From Lithospermum erythrorhizon (Eukaryota; Streptophyta; Magnoliopsida; Boraginales; Boraginaceae), in contig JADFUC010000257.1 of assembly GCA_019722365.1 (NCBI GenBank), positions 372,001 through 436,000 of the forward strand: DNA of 64,000 nucleotides, in the 5' to 3' direction. Positions 60,201-64,000 of this stretch are shown in pieces. Under the pieces are notes generated by a model. It was not told the DNA's origin and searched no databases. It was given only the letters and a program-made list of their open reading frames with translations. The position numbers and the translations under genes are program-made. Every line of letters starts with the position of its first letter. The stretch's first letter is position 1.

Positions 60201-60723
60201 TGAGCTCTTTAAAAGTAGTTGCCCGAGGAACAGCAATGTCAAGCTCAGAGAAAATCCTGTTGAACCTAAACGAAGATGGAAGGTTGTTAATTCTTGGAAG
60301 CAATGTCCAATTGGCATGTTGCCACACTCTATTGGTTTTTCTGGCCGTCTACCTGTTTTAGACATCAATGATGATACGGAAGAAACTGAAACCCCCAACG
60401 GAAGTGATCAGGATGAGCGAGGCCAATCTCGTAGGAAGAGGGAACCCGAGCATGATGTTGCAATCATAGATGATTCAAGTTTGAAAAGAATGAGGGAAAC
60501 AACTTGGAATTGTGAGTCAGACAATTCCACTCTGGAAGGTCTTACGGGCCATTTGATGATCGATGGATTTTGGAAGAAGGTATCGGAAGATGAGTTAAAT
60601 GCTATCTCATCAGCCATTAAGGTATGGGGATTGCCATTGAATCTCCCGACGGTATCACACCTTCAGGCTCCTCTACGATGCAGCTCCACCGAAGGGGCAT
60701 CTCAACCGGCTAGTGTCGGGTGA
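57218..60723 (+). CDS. LAS1: Ribosome-biogenesis protein LAS1
   Basis: LAS1-family proteins carry a HEPN-type nuclease domain and act with a polynucleotide kinase partner in cutting the ITS2 spacer during 60S maturation. Exons: 57218-57395, 57939-58030, 58170-58241, 58357-58463, 58552-58607, 58686-58857, 59164-59439 and 59810-60723. The LAS1 domain shows WMSWDEWCFVKDALFSS, WRSRGCIPVAVDVTASI, ARMLYS-type helices (MLSMLYSMAIMR), and the HEPN catalytic-type motif RH-EGSHRELPSL (R-x4-6-H). A long acidic and basic C-terminus follows, ending ASVG. From the ATG at 57218 (MDSHLGLN) the frame must lose one C in the CCCC at 57307-57310 to enter WMSWDEW. Without that, an in-frame ATG exists at 57315 (MSWDEW), giving 590 residues. 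All introns have GT-AG borders. Confidence 0.9.
57412..57800. repeat. 143-bp tandem duplication in LAS1 intron 1
   Basis: The unit starting AATATGGGCATCAATT at 57419 is repeated at 57562. A partial third copy of GTATTTGGTGAAGAAT occurs at 57744. The first two units are nearly identical. Confidence 0.9.
58207..58306 (+). repeat. 30-bp exon-3 segment duplicated in LAS1 intron 3
   Basis: Positions 58207-58236, within exon 3, recur exactly at 58277-58306 inside intron 3. The first copy continues to ATGAG|GT; the second continues GGATGT and lacks a GT directly after the repeated text. Confidence 0.9.
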
Positions 60724-61474
60724 GATAAGATTGCTGCCACATCATGCATACATCTCTTTGATCAAATATTCAACAGAAACATCCATATCCTTTTTCTCAT
60801 GAATACAAAGAAAACTTATTTATTTTAACCCGAGTGTTCTTGTTTGTGGTGGTGCTGGTTAAATATCCATATCCTCTATCTCATCAACAGGGGAAAGCTT
60901 CACTAGTATAATTCTTTTTGTTAAAGCTCTACTGCCTGTATTATACTAGGCATCAAGTAACAAACTCCAATTCCGAATTTAAATTAATGTATACCTTTGA
61001 TATTTATCAATGCATAATCAAATGCAGTTTTTCATCATAAAACAAAATGAAGGAGGAAATGAAAAATTGAAATATGGTCATCAATTGTTGAAAAAATCGA
61101 AGCCCTTTTGGAAATAAACAAACTGACGAAATTTGATCCAACAATTTATGTGGACAGCATAGCTTTGGGCAAAAAAGTAGAGTTACATTGTGTGTGTATA
61201 TAAATATATCGAAATCTATAATCTTGAAACTACATATATTATTCCAAACAATAAGGTAAAGCAAGCCAAGTCAGTCGGTGTCCTGAAGGTCATCTTGATA
61301 ACAGCTCTCGAACAGCAAAAACAAAAAAAAAATCGAGCATGGATAAAATTCGGGCTACTTCAGTAGAAAAAACAATGGAAAAGGCGGTCCATCGCCAGTT
61401 TGAAAATGCTGCAACCCCATATCATCCGACGAGTGAGCATTGAAACATTTTTACATTTCTTGAAGATGTGTGAG
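60724..61474. other. Convergent 3' space between LAS1 and SEC31
   Basis: Contains the 3' flanks of both genes. No gene or repeat recognised. Confidence 0.5.
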
Positions 61475-64000
61475 CTATCTCAAACTTTGCCTCGTCTTAA
61501 TCATCCGTTTGAGTGTGGCTAGCCAGAAGTTGCATTCATCCCAATCACTCGTAGTGAGTTGCACCTACACCAAGTTAAAGAGCAGTTGTGAATTAATAAT
61601 TCCACCATAAATATGAAGCAACTAACGATATGGGATATAGAGGCATGCCTGAATTTGGAGGGCAGTACTAAAGTCGCCCATATCCAGAGCCTTACAAAGC
61701 TCACTTAGTTTATCAGCTGCGTTTTTAGAAATATCGCCACTGTTAAGTCTAGCAAACAATGCACCTAACTTCTTCGAATTATCCTCAATTTCACGCTTCT
61801 TAGCAGGATTTGCGCGATTCCCACCCAATGCTTCTGATGTTTCATTGAAAAGCCTTGTCAAAGTTGCTATAACAGGCTTTTGGTGTGCTGAATCACATAA
61901 TCGAACAAAATAGCTGTGTTAGCCAAGCATATCAAAATATGTGAAGTAACATAACATGCCATCTATCTGAATTCAGCAGGAAAGCATATACTTTCAAGCC
62001 AATGCTAGAGCCTTCTAATTTCGGAAGTTAAAGAAACTCGCATCAAGCAAAGGGCACGTGTGACCTTACCAGGCACATTAGAAGTATCAGCCGTATGCAC
62101 TGTAGGTGGGGGTGCTGGTGGAGTCACAGGTGTTTGTACCGGTGCTGCATGAGTGGGACTAGAAGAATGCATGGTACTCACCCCAGGGTTCATTCCAGGT
62201 CTTGGGCCTCCGGTATTTGTGACTGGCATGAATCCTCGAGGCGCCTGTGTATGAGCAACACCTTGGGGCATCTTTTGTGAAGGAGCATGACCAACTTGGG
62301 CTGAGTTAGGACCGAACGGACCAGGCCCTGGAGGACCAGCTTGAAAGCTAGGGCTAGCAGAAACCTGAGATATACAGACAAGCTGGTTTAGATAGCCGCA
62401 ACAGCTGAATTATTTTCTCAAAAGTCTGAGTAAATCACATACAGGGTAAAGCTGGGAGCCCAATGTTGGCTGTTGATATTGCTCCACGTTTCTCAATGCA
62501 GGAGGGTTTGAAGGAACAAACGGTTTTGAAGGAGGCCGAGTACTAATGGGCGGTGGAGGAGTGAAGTTCCCCTACAGCACACATTCAAGGAAGTTCAGAC
62601 TCAAAACTAAAATTATACAAACCAAATCAATTTCTTATGCAGAATACAACTGATTCATAAATGGTAACATAAATTATTACATACATGGTTTTACTTAATA
62701 CCATTAACAAACGATTCTAGCTCCATTGCATGTTTAAGAGAGGGAGAATGAGGAGCTGAGATGGTTCATACAGTAATGATCAAAACATGGTAATGCCTTC
62801 AGAAGTACTTTGCTACATATCCAGAGTGAACTAAACTAACCAAGCACAGGCTTACCCAAAGCACGCCACTACAACCTCATTGTCCAAGGAAATAAAATAA
62901 CTAGTTCAAGGTCGATGATCAGAGATTGCCATAGAAGACATATGTGCAAGGGGAAGGACAAATTCATAACATCAGCAATGAAACCGAAAATGTCTGATAA
63001 CTAATGAAGGGATCATAAAGCAGCATCTTAGAAAAATTATATAGTATATCAGGAAATATGGGGAAATAAGTCTTCTTACTTCTCAGAAGCATAGCTTTAT
63101 TTTGGTTCATACATAACATCATAAGTTACATAAAGTTTATGAGATCTATCAGCAATGCATAGTAATAGCCATAATGGCTTAAACAACTTTAATGACTCAA
63201 CAGCTGTCATTTTCCACAGAATTCTAAGGACCAAGGTTGCATATACCTGTGGAATTTGTGGTGCCTGAGCAGGAAGAAACATGTTGGGCTGTGGGGTGTT
63301 ATATTGTGGTGTATGTTGATATGAGCCAGATGCCGCACCATAATCTCTCGCATAAGAAGCACTATAAGACTGCTGCTGGTACTGTTGAGTATATGGACTG
63401 TTTGATACACTAGACTGCATTTGTGCAGGTGGTGCTTCCTGAGTAACAATGGAACAAATAAGCAATTGAAATGTCATAGGTGCACCACCTTATTAATAAG
63501 CTCAATAGAGTGAATAAATTACCGGGTAATAATGTTGAGAGGAATCGACGGCCCCATAACCTGTTTGATCACCGCCATAAGTTGGTTGTGTTTGGTACTG
63601 AGAGTTATCAGAAGCTACAGAATCTGTGCCTTTATCTGCAGCAATTATTCGCCATAGGAAGAGGGCTTAGGTAAACTAATCAAATGGACATGATACAATG
63701 TGGGAATCATATGCATCCTTAAAAGGCAGCTAAAAATCTTTCCGATGACAGAGTGGTGAACAAGCGGCCAAGTCATATACTGAACCATTTACTGATCAAG
63801 CTCGACCAATAAGAGACCAGTGTATCCAAGCACCAAAAAAAAAAAACAAGATGCTGAATTGCTGCAATGATTGAGATAATAAGTAAAATGTCATGCATAT
63901 ACATCATACCAGATTCAGTTGCGAAAGCAATACGATCTCGTAAGATCATAAGTTCTGGAGACAATTCTTCAGTTCCCATGAGCTTTAGATACTCCATAGC
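61475..64000 (-). CDS. SEC31: COPII coat protein SEC31, C-terminal part (runs off the window)
   Basis: SEC31 forms the outer cage of COPII vesicles at ER exit sites together with SEC13. Seven exons are visible: beyond 64000-63910, 63635-63523, 63438-63247, 62571-62443, 62364-62070, 61887-61649 and 61564-61475 (stop). They join in frame for about 382 codons. The first holds the end of the helical region ([28 protein letters not shown]). The next four encode the Gln/Pro/Tyr-rich linker ([50 protein letters not shown]). The last two encode the conserved C-terminal helical domain ([45 protein letters not shown]). The N-terminal WD40 propeller lies outside the window. The last intron (61565-61648) appears to use a GC donor. 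Confidence 0.93.

Overview
This window is nuclear DNA of a flowering plant, almost certainly a eudicot. Its genes are split by short AT-rich GT-AG introns. The products are plant orthologues: eIF4G with MIF4G and MA3 domains, two P-class PPR proteins, RPB11, LAS1, SEC31 and a plant-only unknown protein. The intergenic DNA is AT-rich and full of decayed transposons, inverted repeats and minisatellites. Nothing prokaryotic, organellar or viral was recognised. The species cannot be fixed from the sequence alone.

Layout. 1-2.5 kb: decayed repeat DNA. 2.5-8.2 kb: a tandem duplication, each copy holding a broken invertase/pectin-methylesterase-inhibitor-like gene on the minus strand, with a palindromic MITE-like element between them. 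10.1-18.1 kb: an eIF4G gene (minus) whose MIF4G/MA3 half is open while the middle of its N-terminal half is broken by small indels; its 5' leader carries a tandem repeat. 21.9-24.2 kb: a decayed copy of a conserved plant gene of unknown function (plus). 24-39 kb: repeat-rich DNA with a 2.2 kb long-inverted-repeat element, a ~100-bp tandem array in LTR-like DNA and a ~95-bp array. 39.1-40.5 kb: the 3' third of a UTP21 (WDR36) gene, in frame but without its 5' part. 41.2-42.9 kb: LTR-like DNA with 45-bp and 55-bp tandem arrays.

43.7-64 kb is the gene-rich end: a PPR gene (plus), RPB11 (plus), an EMB3131-like PPR gene (minus), a plant-specific unknown gene (minus), LAS1 (plus), and the C-terminal part of SEC31 (minus, running off the right edge). 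LAS1 and SEC31 converge; the unknown gene and LAS1 diverge from a shared ~0.96 kb intergenic space.

The genes do not form a pathway cluster; they are scattered housekeeping functions (transcription, ribosome biogenesis, translation, organelle RNA processing, COPII transport). The unusual thread is local tandem duplication of exon-edge or splice-site sequence inside introns. RPB11 intron 1 holds about six degenerate copies of the start of exon 2. The eIF4G leader repeats a 5' splice site. LAS1 intron 3 repeats 30 bp of exon 3, and LAS1 intron 1 has a 143-bp tandem repeat. Several genes (eIF4G, LAS1, the 22-24 kb relic) also carry single-base insertions, so base-level assembly error should be separated from true gene decay.
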